Positions 22,000 through 34,727 of a stretch of 64,000 nucleotides of DNA are shown in pieces (position 1 is the stretch's first letter; every line of letters begins with the position of its first letter). The stretch comes from Guadua angustifolia (taxonomy: Eukaryota > Streptophyta > Magnoliopsida > Poales > Poaceae), in contig CM070515.1 of the NCBI GenBank assembly GCA_036346375.1, positions 15,708,423-15,772,422 of the forward strand, given 5' to 3'. The position numbers and the translations under genes were made by a program. Under the pieces are notes generated by a model, which made no database searches, had not been told where the DNA came from, and worked only from the letters and a program-made list of their open reading frames with translations.

Positions 22000-22450
22000 G
22001 CATGCCGTGGCGCCCGCCACGCTAAATTCTCCGGTGGTCGGAATCTCGATCACCTTTTGATCGTGCCGACCACCCCGATCACGCTCGCAGCCAGAAGGTA
22101 CCACCGGTCGCCGCCTGCTAGGGGTCAAACGCCTGTCTGTGGTGCTTATGGACGGCAAGAGCATCAACATCTTGTACGCTGATACTCGACGCAATGGGGA
22201 TCCTCGCGCGATCTCCGACCAAGCAAGGCGCCTTCCATGGCGCTATCCCCGCCGCCGAGTTTATCCGCCGCAGACGACCGCCAACACCTTCGGGAGCCCG
22301 ATAACTTCCGCGACCAAACCCTCGCTCGAGGTCGAGGGTTTCTGTGCCCTACCACGCCATCATGGGGGAGGCCGTATACGCCAAGTTTATGGCGATTCCC
22401 AACTACACCTACCTCAAGCCGAAGATGCCGGGCCGCGAGTCATCACTGCG
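22000..22450 (+). pseudogene. Gypsy aspartic protease region
   Basis: Blocks in mixed frames read VLMDGKSINILYA (22140-22178), PFHG near 22233, TFGSPDNFR near 22285, then YHAIMGEAVYAKFMAIPNYTY (22346-22410), KPKMPG and GVIT. These are characteristic of the plant gypsy protease-to-RT linker region. The active site normally reads D-G-G/S-S in this family; here only MDGKS remains, which may be substitution or sequence error. Confidence 0.65.
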
Positions 22451-22659
22451 CCACGCCCTGTCAGTCGATACAATCGCGAGCGCAGTTAGCTTGCGACTGC
22501 TGCGACGCCATCGCGTCCGGCCGAGCTCAAACCTCCGCAGTGAAACCCTTGAGTCCGCCTCACCTCGCAAGTCGGGACCGGCCTTTAGGTCCGCCGAGAT
22601 ACCAAAGGCGGTCGCGTCGATCTCGAGGATTCGACCAAGACCGCGGCGGGTCGGGCCAT

Positions 22660-23480
22660 GCTCCCGCCAATAGGAAAGCGCTTGCCGATTTCCTCCGCGA
22701 CCAATCGGATGTTCGCTGGAAGCCCTCCACATGCTGCATCCTCGAAGTTGCCGAGCACTCCTTGAACATCCGACCTGACTCGAGGCCGGTCGCTCAACGT
22801 CTGCGCCGCTTCGACAACGAGAAGCGCAAGATCATAGGAGGGGAAATCGCCAAACTTTTGGCCGCAGGGTTTGTGAAAGAGGTACGCCACCCCGAGTGGC
22901 TTGCCAACCCTGTCCTTGTAAAAAAGAAGTCCGGGCAATGGAGAATGTGCGTTGACTACACGAGCCTGAACAAGGCCTGTCCCAAGGACCCTTTTCCATT
23001 ACCCCGTGATCACTGTGTCGCCGACTGACTGGCGGATGCGAATCCTCGTCATTTCGATGCCTACCAGCTATCACCGATAGCGATGAAGGAGTCCGACCAC
23101 CGCTACCTCCTTCATCACCCTGCTCGTTCATTTGGTTACGAACGATGCCTTTTGGGTTGAAGAACGCGCGCTATATACCATGATGTATGCAAGTTGTTTC
23201 GACGCCTGAGATCGGCCGTGAACATCGAGGTGGTGTCGACGACCTCGCCGTCAAAACCAGAGGGTCGACGACTTGGTCGCCGACCCAGAAGAAACTTCGC
23301 GAACCTTCGGGCGGTTCCGCGATAAAACTCAACCCCGAGAAGTGTGTCTTCGGTCCCGGAAGGAAAGCCGCCGCTTCATTGTTTCCGAGCGATTGAAGCT
23401 AATCGCGAAAAGATCTCGGCGATCTTAAAGATGGGCCCAATCACCGATCTAAAGGGGTCCGTGTTGACCGTGCTCTCACG
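22660..23480 (+). pseudogene. Gypsy reverse transcriptase, frameshifted
   Basis: The frame at 22660-23028 contains LLAAGFVKEVRHPEWLANPV, VKKKSGQWRMCVDYTSLNKA and CPKDPFPLPR, the N-terminal fingers and palm of a gypsy RT. After a break, AYQLSPIAMKESD-like sequence and PFGLKNA-like sequence follow. The catalytic aspartate pair is visible as VDDLAVKT at 23235-23258, with the preceding aromatic residue lost in a frame change. FRRFREKLNPEKCVFG-like residues lie near 23325. The enzyme would copy genomic RNA to DNA. Confidence 0.85.
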
Positions 23481-23699
23481 CTTTGAGCCGCTTCAGATCT
23501 TCGCCGAGCGCTGATGCCGCTTACAAGTTGCTCAAAAATCCGACCACCCGCTTCGACCTCAGAAGCGCAGAAGCCTCGACAAACAAGACTTTCTCGACCA
23601 TCTCCAGTGCTGGTTGCCCGACGCCAGACGAATCGCCTCCTCAGACATCGCCGAACGACCTGTGTCAAGCCGGCACTCGCCGCGGAGCGAAAGGTAGAA

Positions 23700-24462
23700 G
23701 GTCGTCGGCGCCAAGGTCCAAATGGTCGGGTCTATTTCATCACCGGCGCTTTCGAGTCCAAAACTCTCTGCACCCTGTGCAAAAACTATTTTATGCGGTC
23801 CTCATTGCAAAACGAAGTTGGTCCATTATTTCACAGCATCCCATCCTCGTGGTAACATCCTCGCCACTCGGCGAGATCGTCCGCAACCGCGACGCATCGG
23901 GGAGGATAGCCAAGTGGGCTCTTGAGCTCAACGGCCACGAGATATCCTACGTCCCCCGGACGGCGATGAAGTCGCAGGTTTTGGCAGATTGCCGCCGAAA
24001 GTGGACCGAGGCCTAGGTGCCTCCTATACTCGAGGACCCCGAAAGTATCGGATTTATGTATTTCGACGGATCTTACACGAAGAACCGAGCCGAGCCGGGT
24101 CGCTATCGCTTTCACTCGGAGCAAGCTCCAAGACATCATCCGGATCGCCGACGCCACCAACAACGCCGCGAATATGAGGCCTCACAACGTCTCCGATCGC
24201 CACGACCTCGCACAAGCCGCACCGCTCTATGTCCGCTGGCGATTCCAAGCCGGGTCGCCGACCAGTCATGAAGGCGACGGAGCCCCGCAACCCACGCATG
24301 GCGGCTTATTGCCGTGAAGTCCGCAAGCTCAAAAAAAGGTTCAAGGGCTTCGAGCTCCATCACAGTTACCGACGTCACAACGGCGAGGCCGACTACCTCG
24401 CTAACCTCGCATCTAGCAAAGGGCCGGTCCCATCCGGGATTTTTGTGCTTGATCTTCACTAG
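23700..24462 (+). pseudogene. Gypsy RNase H region, frameshifted
   Basis: The connection domain is represented by ILVVTSSPLGEIVRNRDAS, KWALELNGHEISYVPRTAMK and QVLADF-like sequence (23840-23990). The RNase H core has GFMYFDGSYTKNRAEPG (24050-24100), a NNAAEYEA-like stretch near 24160, then ATEPRNPRMAAYCREV, FELHHSYRRHNGEADYLANL and SSKGPVPSGIFVLDLH ending at 24462. The conserved Asp of FDGS and Glu of AEYEA can be picked out. It would degrade the RNA strand during replication. Confidence 0.85.
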
Positions 24463-24499
24463 CCCTCTGTCCGGCTAGACCAAACGGCTGAGCGAGAAG

Positions 24500-25770
24500 A
24501 CACTACATGGGGCGCCACAAGACCGTCATTGCCGCAATCGACGCGGGGCTCGCCGAAGTCGACGGATCGGCCGACGGCGGACTCGGATCGAGGAAACCTT
24601 CATCGACCGACTAATCGAACGGATCGCTCTCGCCGATCCGACCGAGGCCCGGCTACTCGCCGGCGGGCTAAGTCGCTTGTCCCGATCAAGGAGACCTCTA
24701 TAAACGAAGCCCTTCCGAATCTCGCAGTGCATTCCGCCATCATGGGAAGGAGTTGTTGCTCGACATCCACGGGCGAATTTGCGCCATCACTCCGCCCGCG
24801 ATCCTCGGTGGGGGAAGGCCTTCCGCAAGGGTTCTATTATTAACGGCCATGGCCGACGCCAAAGAAATCGTCCGCACTCGTGAAGGATGCCGGCCACCAC
24901 AAACTCACTCGCCCACGCAGCCCTCCAGACGATTCCCATCACCGCCGCTCGCACTGGGACTCCGACTGCCTGCCCTTCAAAAGGCTCCTTTGAGGTTTCA
25001 CCCACCTCCTCATTGCGGTGGACAATTCACCAAGTGGATCGGTTAAACCATTGCCACCATCACGCCGATGCAGCAGTACCAATTTCTTCCTCGATATCGC
25101 TTATCGATTTGGGGTCCCGAACTCCATCATCAATGATAATGGGACACAGCTCATGGTGGAAAGAATTCTTGAGTCCTGCGGATTTAATTCCATATTCGCG
25201 TCGATTATGTACCGTGGCTCATCCGCTAACCAACGGCGTGTCGAAGCGAGCAAACCAGATGATTCTCCAGGCTCAAGCCTGTGATTTTCAACCGACAAAG
25301 AAGTTCGCGGACGATGGGCAGCCGAGCCCGCCTCCGCCCTTCGGAGCTCGCACGACCGCCCGAGCCGATCGACCGTTCACACCATTCTTCCTTGTATTCG
25401 CGCCGAGGCGTGTTGCTAACCGACTTGGAGTACGGCGCCTAAGACTCCAAGCTCGACGAGGCACGGGCTCAAGCGCAAGAGACGCGGCTGGACTAACCCG
25501 ACGAGGCGTAAGTAACGTGGGCTGCCCTACTTGATTTACTAAGTACCAGCAGCACTCCGCCGCTACCACAACCGCCAGTTCGGTCAGCTTCCTTCAACGC
25601 TATGCACTGGTCCCCGCCAGTCCACCCAACGAGGCAAGCACAAGCTTTCCCCCATGGAAGGTCCTTCACCATCATGGAGGTCCTCCTACGGCACCTCACC
25701 GACTTAAGGATGCCATGGGCAATATCGTCCCAAACGCTCGAACATCGAGAAGCTCGTGCACCCTACACCT
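24500..25770 (+). pseudogene. Gypsy integrase, frameshifted
   Basis: The core carries a VDNFTKWI-like segment near 25018, DIAYRFGVPNSIINDNGTQL (25094-25155) and a VEASKPDDS/ANQMILQ segment near 25235-25262, matching the D, D and E blocks. Downstream are GARTTARA-like, FTPFFLVFA (25377-25400) and a C-terminal stretch with TRQAQAFPPMEGPS-like and RLKDAMGNIVPNA residues (25640-25740), typical of the end of plant gypsy pol. No chromodomain is visible. The enzyme would insert the cDNA. Confidence 0.8.
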
Positions 25771-28550
25771 AAAAGCCCGCCTCGCTCCCCACAACCCTCC
25801 GAGTTTCCTGGGCGCTTGGCTCACCTGGAGGGCATGTGCCTCATGCGGATCTCGAGACCTCGGCGCACGACCTCGATCCTCCCAAGTAGTGACCTCAACC
25901 TATGTTATGCCCACACCAAACCCCTCATGGTTTTGGCTACTGCCAAGTAGCGCCAAGAAGGGAAAGAGAACTCGTAGGGCTACTCAAGTAGTTTGGTCTG
26001 AAGGGCCATCCATGGTCAAGCTTTTGCTCCCTGTGTCGTTACCTCAAAATGTCCACGCTCAGACCGACGCTCGAGTAGCCCCGGCGATTTCGAAGAGCTA
26101 CGGTCGTCTAGCATGAGCCCGACACAGAAAGGAAATGTACCGATCAAAACAAGGAGTAAAACTTGCCTTCCTGAAGCATTCTTTCTCTTACATCATTCAG
26201 AAACATACAAACGCGTAATGGACCTTTACGACCTGCCTTACATGATCGTCGACTAAGGCTAAAAGGCTAAACAGATCAAAGCCTGCGTCATTGCAGTAAG
26301 AGGCATCACGATATGGACCGCCGCCTTGGATAAGGAGGACATCTCGCCACTACGATGTATCTAACACCCGTAACCAAGAGCCGACCACCGCTCTCGCGAG
26401 CGCAAGTGTGGCTCGCGAATCGGCGCAACAGGTCGCCGAGGCGGCTTCACCCCGCGAAAGCAACACTCGAGAGGGCACCGCTGTAAGGCGGCACCCCAAG
26501 ACTGGATGCTCTCGCCCACAGAGCTCGATGCTCCAAGAAGCACTCGCGACGACCCCGTGACGGTGTACCCACGGCGAGCCAAAGTTCGACGCCAGCAGAC
26601 GGCGCCTAAAAGGGGTTCTAGAGTCGAGGAGGGGCTGGCTGGGCAGACTTCTCCTCCTGCTGCTTCGCTATCCGAGTCCTCCAGCGCGATCGCCGCCACC
26701 ATCTCCGCCAAGGCCAAGACCTTGGCCCTCGCCTGGTCGAAGTCGCCGATCTCTGCTGACGGCCGCCGCACAAAGAAGCGCCGCGGCCGGGCGCAGAGTA
26801 AGCACGTGATCCGCCACCACCAGCAACCTCCGCCTCGCGAGCGGAGTGCTCTCAGAGGGCAAGAGCGCGCACGCCAGAGACCCGCCATTCGGGCGAGGCA
26901 CGAGGCGCATCGGGGGTGGTGCGCTCAGCTGCTCGCCCAAATGCATCCCCAGAGGCCTCACACTCCTGCCCATGTTTTCAGATACGGACGGCACGGAAAG
27001 GAGAACTCGTCTCCCCCGCATTCAGTAATCTCCGCTTGGCTGCCCGCACGCACCAACCGCGCTTTCCATCGCTTTTTTGGCGGCCTTCTACATACCATAG
27101 CAGCGCCCATCCCAAAACGCCGGAGGTACACGACAGTCGTCACCGGCAACGCCTTCGGTGACCTCTGTGGTCTCCCTTCCATTCGAAGAAGAAGGCGAAG
27201 GCGTCGTACCCGGCTGCCAATCGGAGCTGCAAATACAAAAGCATCACCATTAGATGCGAAGGTACAAGCTTATGCTACCACAAAGTTATTAAAACCTACG
27301 CCGGCGGCGGGTTCCAAATAGAGAAGCTCGACGAAGGCAGCACAAGCTCACTCCCGTCATGTCGCGACGCCCCGGCCCACGCTGGGCCTCTTGGGTCGCC
27401 ACCCCGTGAGTCTCCCTCCGACAACCGCCCATTGGCCCTCACCGCCCTCACCACTGCCGCCATCCCGCTCCGCTCAAACCTCCCTGAGACAAGCAAACCG
27501 AGGAAGGATGGAGGAGATGCGACATTTAGTACTGTAAAATGCTACTGGCCCAAACCCCTATTTATAGGCGAGGGCGCGCGTCCGCAATCGACGCCGCCCA
27601 CGACGCCAAGACATCCCGCCCGTCCCGTGGCTCGATACGAAGGCTATTATGGTGCATTGAAGGCTACGCCGCTACTTGGGCGGCGACGGACGGGACGGAG
27701 GCGAAGGACATTATCACGCAGTGCATTTATCGGCTGACGCCGGCTCGGGCCGGCCGGGCCCCACGCCTGCAGCCAGCCACGACCACGGGCATCAATGCGT
27801 CCGTGCGGCCAGCACCTCAATCCTAGTGCCACCGCTTTTTGGCCTGTGAGGTCGAGGTAACCGCTTGACACCGCTTGCATCCCCTTAGAACCTCAGGGTT
27901 CCATACCAGCCGCACCATGCTCCCCGCAAACGCATGGAGGCCTGTGCTTCGTGCGCACTTAGTGGGGATAGCGACCCGATTGACCGTTGTTCTCCCGCAT
28001 GGTAAACCACCTCGACCCAAAGCGCCCGGACCAACGCCCCAGCGGCTACGGTTACTAAGTGGCGCTTCGCGGGAGTAGGGCATGTCCATGCGAAACGAAC
28101 AACGACCTCCCGGCAACGCTCCCCTCCCGCTCAAGTGCGTGCGAATGAGCTACAAACCCGCTAAAGGGCGGACGCCTCCGCCAAATTGTTGGCTCGCCTG
28201 TTCGTTCCCTTCGATCCAGACACTATGACCTACGCCAACAAGCAACGGCCAGAAATAGTGTTCGCGATAAGGGGTACCCACGCCCACGAACCATAGCCGG
28301 TCGGGTATTCCGCTTCTCTCACACGACGCATTTACGCCCAGTGCCTCACACGTCATGTTACCTTTGTATCTTCATCTACGACGCGATTCGACCCACGCTC
28401 GAGGGGCCCCGACGACCGAGGATGACGTACCGTCCGAGTAAGGCGTGTTACGGACGGAAATACAAGCATCACAATCCAGATTATCAAACACACCAACAAA
28501 GAAATTATCCCGCATACAAGCAGCCCATCAAAGCAAAACAAAGAATCCTC
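25771..28550. other. Gypsy 3' region, part 1: no sense gene; possible antisense transcription unit
   Basis: No sense-strand domain is recognised after pol. On the minus strand an open stretch at 26361-26888 (175 residues) includes an acidic, alanine-rich block (ALAEMVAAIALEDSDSEAAG). A minus-strand TATA-like TATAAATA lies at 27559-27566. These are compatible with an antisense gene but too degraded to define. Confidence 0.35.
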
Positions 28551-29403
28551 AGACGCTACCGCAGATCACCCAAAGAAAGTCGCTGCCGCCATCATCGCTG
28601 CCGCCATCGGAGTCGCTGACCTCCCTGCGCAACCACCAATTTTGCTCGCCATCGCTCGCCGCAAGATGCACCTTCGCCTCGCATCTCGTGGGGATCACCC
28701 ACGCATCTCGGCGACGGCCAGACATACGCCGCTTGAAGGTGGCGCCACTACCGCGCGAAAGCCAAAGACGCATTCGCGAACGCCGATCGCAACCCCTTGC
28801 CCTCGCGCGCGGCACGCCACGCAAAGCCCGGAGGTCCTTCGGTGGCTTTTGGCCGCTTGGGTAAGCCCGGCGGCGATCGTTCGCCGAAGCGCTCCAGAGG
28901 CTCGCAGCTTTACCCCGAGCCACTTCAGTTCTCACAGATGCTCTCAAACGCAGGGCTGAGCATGCCCGTAAGGCTCGGGCGCGATAAGGCGTCGCCTCCG
29001 CATGATCATGTCCGACGCGCTACGACATTCTTTTACCGAGACCGCCACTCGCCGCCTCCTCCCGAGCCTTCGCCCGGCCTCTCCTACGACAATGGCTCGA
29101 GCTGCGCTACCGGTTCTCGAGTGCCTTCGCGAAGTTCCTTTTCAACAACTCGACTCGCCTACGCTAAAACACGCCCGCCACGGCGGCAATGGCGGCAACT
29201 GGCAAAGAAGGAGGCCTCCACCGCCATTGCCGCTTCTAAGTTCTGCCGCCGCATTCTCCCGTGTGGAGACGGACACGCCAAGGTGAACGACAACCGCTGT
29301 TCTCGGCGTGAGCGGGTGGCGTGAAGCAAACCCGAGCCGTAAGTGCTAGAAAGGGAAAGAAGAAATCCCAGACGCGAAGAACGAGATCAAGGCAACCCTA
29401 ACG

Positions 29404-29673
29404 TCACCGGCGAACCCTTACCTCGATTGAGGGTTCCCAATGCGAAGACCGACGAAGGCATCTGGATCTTGATTTCGTCACCCCGCCGAGGATCCTGCAC
29501 GGCCAGCGGGACTTCTTAGGAACCGACCGGGCAGGTTCGCGCCACTCGCTTCCGGCCTCCCGATCACACCGCCACGGACATTTCCGAGTCGAAATCTGAG
29601 CAAAAGACAAAGAGACAGCGGCAGCAGCGATATCCGCCATAGCGTGGTCGTTGTCACCCTCAACCTATTTATA
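29404..29673 (-). CDS. Possible start of an antisense gene in the gypsy element
   Basis: The minus strand has TATAAATA at 29666-29673 followed 26 bases later by an ATG at 29640. It opens a 78-residue frame beginning MADIAAAAVSLSF and ending at 29404. No domain is recognised, and the very short leader makes the start doubtful. I report it because an almost identical TATA arrangement occurs near 27560. Confidence 0.3.
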
Positions 29674-30999
29674 TGGGCGGGCGGCAACCGGCGAGGCGAC
29701 GATCGGACGGCGACGCTGGGCGCGATTAACTCCGCTGGGCTGAGCGACACGACAGCCTCGCCACTCCCTCCTCCCCGCATTAAATACGAGAGGATTCGCG
29801 GGGAGCACCGCCCCAACAAAGGCGCATCTGTAGTTCTTTCGTTTCAAGCATCCGCCCGGCCACGATCGCTACGGCGAAAGTAAAGCGTAACCACCCAATA
29901 AGAAAATCTCCTTCTTCAATCTCATGCGCGCGGTGGTCGACACATCGCTCCCCCACGCACCACCGGGCTACAACACTAAGACACGCATCGCATCGAATCG
30001 CGCCCAAGACGGATCGAGGACTCCAACTAACCACTCGGTTCTCTCTGGCGGTAATCCTATCGACTTAAGCGCCACTACCCTACGCCAAGGCTACTGTTAA
30101 GTAGCGCTATAAAGAAAGAAAATGCCCAAGTAACGGGAACTATGGCTGGTCGGGAACGTTCAGGCCCCGCGGCAGGCATCAAGCAAAACATCCCAATCCT
30201 AAAACGGCTATTTGCGCCTCCTCCGAACACCACGAATAGAGCGCCGACTTATGCTTGGGTGACCTTATGGTTTTCTAAAGCTACAATGAAAAGCGCCTAT
30301 CGCGAGGACGAATCAAAAATCGATTCAAGGGCCGATCCGACCGCCCAAGCAAACTTCAAACCAACGCTCAAACAAATTCCCTACACCAACAAAAGCCTAA
30401 GCAATTAATCTTCTCCTCATCCCGATGGAGGATATCCCCGCGGCGATATCCCACGGCGATCGCTGCGGCGTATGGGTCAACCGAAGTCCTCGCCTCGACC
30501 GCTTTCCGGCTTTGATCTGGCGGTGACCCCAAAGGTTGATGACCTCGGTCGACGCCGCCATAATGGGAGGCGACGAGACAAGTTACCGAGGTAACCCCAA
30601 GTCGGCCCTACGCCACCGAAGCGCCGACGTGTTCGGTGATGAACCAACATGCGGCGCGAGAAAGCTTCGGCTCGACACGGTGGCTCCGGAAAGCACTCGA
30701 CAACAGACCTCCCGCCCTTCTCGAGGGACATCACCGGCAGCTCGCGACGGACAAGTCGCCCTCCGCTAACTTCTTCTTCGCCAATACCTCCACGTGGACG
30801 CGAGTATCACACACGCGCCTCCTCGCCAATTCTCGCTTCGCGGCATCATCAAGTCTCCTCGCGAACTCTACAGTCAGAAGCGGCGACATCAAGGGCAATC
30901 TACGACAGCAAAATCTTCAGCCGAACCGGGTGGCTTACCGTCGCCAGAGGCCTCCAAACGTTGAGATCCTCTTCACCTTAGCCCGGCCTCCTTTCGGTT

Positions 31000-33600
31000 T
31001 CGGCGCTTCTTCCTCTCGTAATCAAGCTCTTCCCGACCTGGTCACGCTCGTCTGGAGGCGGGATGACGGCAATGACTTCTCAAGGGCGACGCACCAAGAT
31101 CCTCGGGCTATTGGCCTCGCCGGAAGGGACTCGAAGCTCACGAATTCTGCCCACCGCCTGCTCACGCCCCAGTATGCCCCGAGCATAGCCCACTGGTGCG
31201 AAGAAGGCCGGTCTCCCCTCACCTTGACTCAAATGCGGTGATTCGAGGAACCAAGTTGTCCTCCAGAAAGGAGCTTCAGCCTCGCAAAATGCGGACGCCC
31301 ATCGACTCATTGTTCATCGAAAACAAGTCGACATCGAAGCTAAGGTCCCAACTTGGCTCACCATGCCGGTTGGGATATCCACCCCAGAAATCACGCTTGA
31401 CGCTCGTCGTCGCGCAACAAAGAGCAACAGCTAAGCTTTTTCGGGCTCGACCCACCGAGTCGCGATCCGCCGCCGGCCCTCAAAGGTCTTCCACAACTTG
31501 GCTCTCGATCGCTATCCAAAGACGAACAACGGCTTGTTTTAGGGTCGCGACCGCCTGCACCAGCACGGGTCGGGCCCCGGCAGATGGGAGATCGGGCCCG
31601 ATCACCGCCGATCGCGCAATCGCGGCAGCGCCGCCACCTGGCCGCCCTCATGAAGTTTGCGGTAGTATAGGCAGGTCGCCGACGTCGGGTCCGCACTCGC
31701 CATGATCGCCCGCTGGCCGGTCAAACGCCGTCGCGGTCCGCCGGCGGCGACGGCGAGGTTGTCGACTATTACCAAGATCGTGCTGGCGGACGGGCCTGTC
31801 GCGCGGTGGCGGAGGTCGCCTCCCCATCTCGACCTCCACATTAAGGTCCGACCCGTTGGCCGCCGCCGGCTCCTTATGTCCCAGCCCTCCGACCGCTCTC
31901 CTGGCGATCCGGATCACCGGCTGCACCGACACCGAGCCATTTGGCGGGCCACCACGCCCGGAAGGCCCTATCACCACGGCCGAAAGCATGAGCAGATTCT
32001 CTTCGCCGACCTCCTGGCGAAGACAAATCGCCTCTCATTTGCCCGGAGATGTCTCTCCGAGCACCTCACTTGGCGCGACGACGACGACGCCGACCGCCAG
32101 TTCTCGCCCGATTCGGGGGGACCAACGACTTGAAGAAGACCTTATGACGGGTGGAAGGCGCCGCCGGTGGTGCTCGAGGACTACCGAAGTCGCCTGTCTC
32201 CGATGATGGTTGACTCGAGACATCCTCGCCGGGCGACTCGCTTCGGGCGCCTCCTTCCTCTTCCTCCTCCTTGACTCCTCCCTCCGCTTCGAAGCGGACT
32301 CCGCCGAAAATCTTGCGGTCGCGGCTTTTGTGCCTTTTTTCTCCCAAGAAGATTTCACAGAAACCATCCCGCCAACCTCGATGGTATCAAGACGCCACGG
32401 ACAAGGCACGAAAGATCGCGTTGAATGGAGAAGGGAAATAAGAGGACAAAGATGGCTTACTGTGCTCTGGAGGATGACTCTGCGAAAAGGGCTCGGGTTG
32501 GCCGCCCACCGCCACGGTGGCGCAACCGACCAACACGGTGGCCACCCTAGCCTCAACTTCCGACTCGGCGAGCTCCGCCTCCACCATCCGCAGAGGGGTC
32601 GTGGACCCCAGATTGAACATGGGGCGTCCTCGCCATGAGGGGTTGAACGCGCATCTTCATGAAGGCGCATACAACGACCACGGGCCAGCCCCAGCCGCAC
32701 TGGCCTTGATCCTGCCGACGATCACTCTACCTTGTTCCTCTCCTCGTTGCGAGCCCCCAGACCATTCTTCCTCGCCACGGGCGCCGCCCAAAGAAGGGCG
32801 CTCCTCTCGGGTTCTCGTGACGAGAACCATTCAGAGTGCCAATTTTGCCTGGACGACGGCAGCTTCAAATCGACATAATCCGGGCGCCTTAACGACCAAG
32901 AGCTACGCCGCCCATGAGCGCCAGGGGACCCGTCGACTGATCCTTCCTCGACTTGGCGTGGAAAAAGTACTTCCAGAGCGCCCAGTGGGGATCTATCCCC
33001 AGGAACGCCTCACACAACGTGATAAAAACAGCGATGTGAAGCACTCCATGGGGATTGAGCTGGTGCACCTCGACCTTGTAATGGTGTAGCAATCCGCGAA
33101 CGAACCAGTGGAGCGGAAGTCCAACTCAAGGCCAGAAAAGAGGCGGCACGACAATCTCGCGTGGTGATGCACGGGCCGGGACCGCGTCTTCGCCGGCACC
33201 CTCCACCGCGAGACATCAAACGGCGGAGGAACCCTTTCTCCAAGCCTTGTGCGCGTGCCGGGCGAGATGGAGCATTCGCCCACGACATCTCCCATGGGCG
33301 AGAGTGGGAGACGAGAAAAGGTAAGGAACGAACCCCTGACCTTTTTTTTGCTTTCTCCTTTGGGGCGTGAAGATGCTTGCGCCAAAGGAAACGCAGGTTC
33401 GTCCGAAAGCGCCTCACAGGTAGGTTTTTGTAGCACCGATCGGGCGCCGTCCGGACAGATTGATTGGCCAAGGCGAACGCCGCCGAGACAAGCACTGCGC
33501 CCGCCGAGCTACGCACGCCTACGCCTAACGAAGACGATCCTTTCAAATCTTTTCGCATTAAATGCCGCATTAAGGGCGCTGTGCACTACCGCTACCCGCC
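31000..33600 (-). pseudogene. Antisense gene with a 'putative gypsy type transposon' (PF04195-like) domain
   Basis: On the minus strand at 33092-32889 the peptide includes YKVEVHQLNPHGVLHIAVFI, TLCEAFLGIDPHWALWKYFF and MGGVALGR. This closely resembles the plant family catalogued as putative gypsy type transposon (PF04195), which usually opens a long protein ending in coiled coil. Downstream on the same strand (32700-31000) are lysine/arginine-rich and proline-rich stretches in shifting frames. The function of this family is unknown. Its place between integrase and the 3' LTR, in antisense, fits the extra genes of Tat-lineage elements. Family assignment is from memory of the motif; limits are approximate. 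Confidence 0.6.
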
Positions 33601-34710
33601 CTAGCTTGAATGGGCCAACCAAATGAGTCCAGAAAAAGTCCGCCGGGCCGCGAATGGCCTCGAGGCGCCAGAGTATTCAGACGCCTAAGGCTCAAGCCTT
33701 GACAACCCAAGAGGTTCGAGGTTGCCCCGATACAAAACGAGTGAGGGACGAGAATGAGGTGAGCCCTCGGGCCTCCAGCTTGGGTCATGATGACCCAATC
33801 GCTAAAACTCGTGTCCGAGACCATACTTCACGCTCTCCCGTGGAACCCATCGTAGGGTGGCGGCCACCGCACCCCGGTCGGCCGACGACGGGGTCTCCCA
33901 GACGGATCGAGTAAAGAAAGGTTCTCATGGGTCGCCTCATGGCCGGACGCCCGACTCAGGGACCGTCCGCTCAGAAAAAGATCCCCTTGGGAGGATCTCC
34001 AGGGCCCACTCGGATAACCCGTTAGTAGCTCCACGAGCGCGGTGCTCAAGCCGGCGCTAGGCAAGCACGTGATCGCCACCCTCTCTGAGTCCCACACTGC
34101 GATGACGGGCGCATTAGGGGACAGAGTAGCGCCATTCTCCCGCGGATAACCTCGCCAAACGAGAGTTCGGGAGGAACGCCCCACGACAAACTCCGGTGTA
34201 AAGCCAGCTGAAAAATACGACCAGCCACGACGCACAACGAGCGCCTAGGAGCTAGGGCCTTATCAAGGCACGAGGGCCTCCCGGTAGGGCACGGCCCAAC
34301 CGAGACGGGGATCGATCTCTAGTCGAAACCCCCAATCAACTCTCCGACCTCGCCGGGGCCGGAAGATCACATAAAGGCCAAGGTGCACTCCAGCGAGTAG
34401 TCGACTTACTAATCCGCGAGATCCCACCAAAGTCTCGCTACCCACCCGGGCCGAACAGCGACGCCTCTCAGTCACACCTTCCAGCAGATTACGCCGACCG
34501 AGTCGATGGGATCCCACGAAGACAGGCTAACGGGACGCCTGCTTAGCTCGAACCGGCCAGATGTTCGATAACCCCGACTAGCTCTCCGACCGCTTGGGGC
34601 TCGAAGACTACACTCCGACGCAAGCGTGCAACCGAAAAGAAATCGGCAAGCTAGGACGGTCGGCCTATCAATGACAACGGACCGCCCAGTGACGCCAAGA
34701 CGTTCAGTAG

Positions 34711-34727
34711 ACGGCCCCGGGGGCTAC
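34711..34727 (+). promoter_or_regulatory. Gypsy polypurine tract
   Basis: ACGGCCCCGGGGGCTAC immediately precedes the 3' LTR TGACG. It is G-rich but not a pure purine run, as in several grass gypsy elements. Confidence 0.55.
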
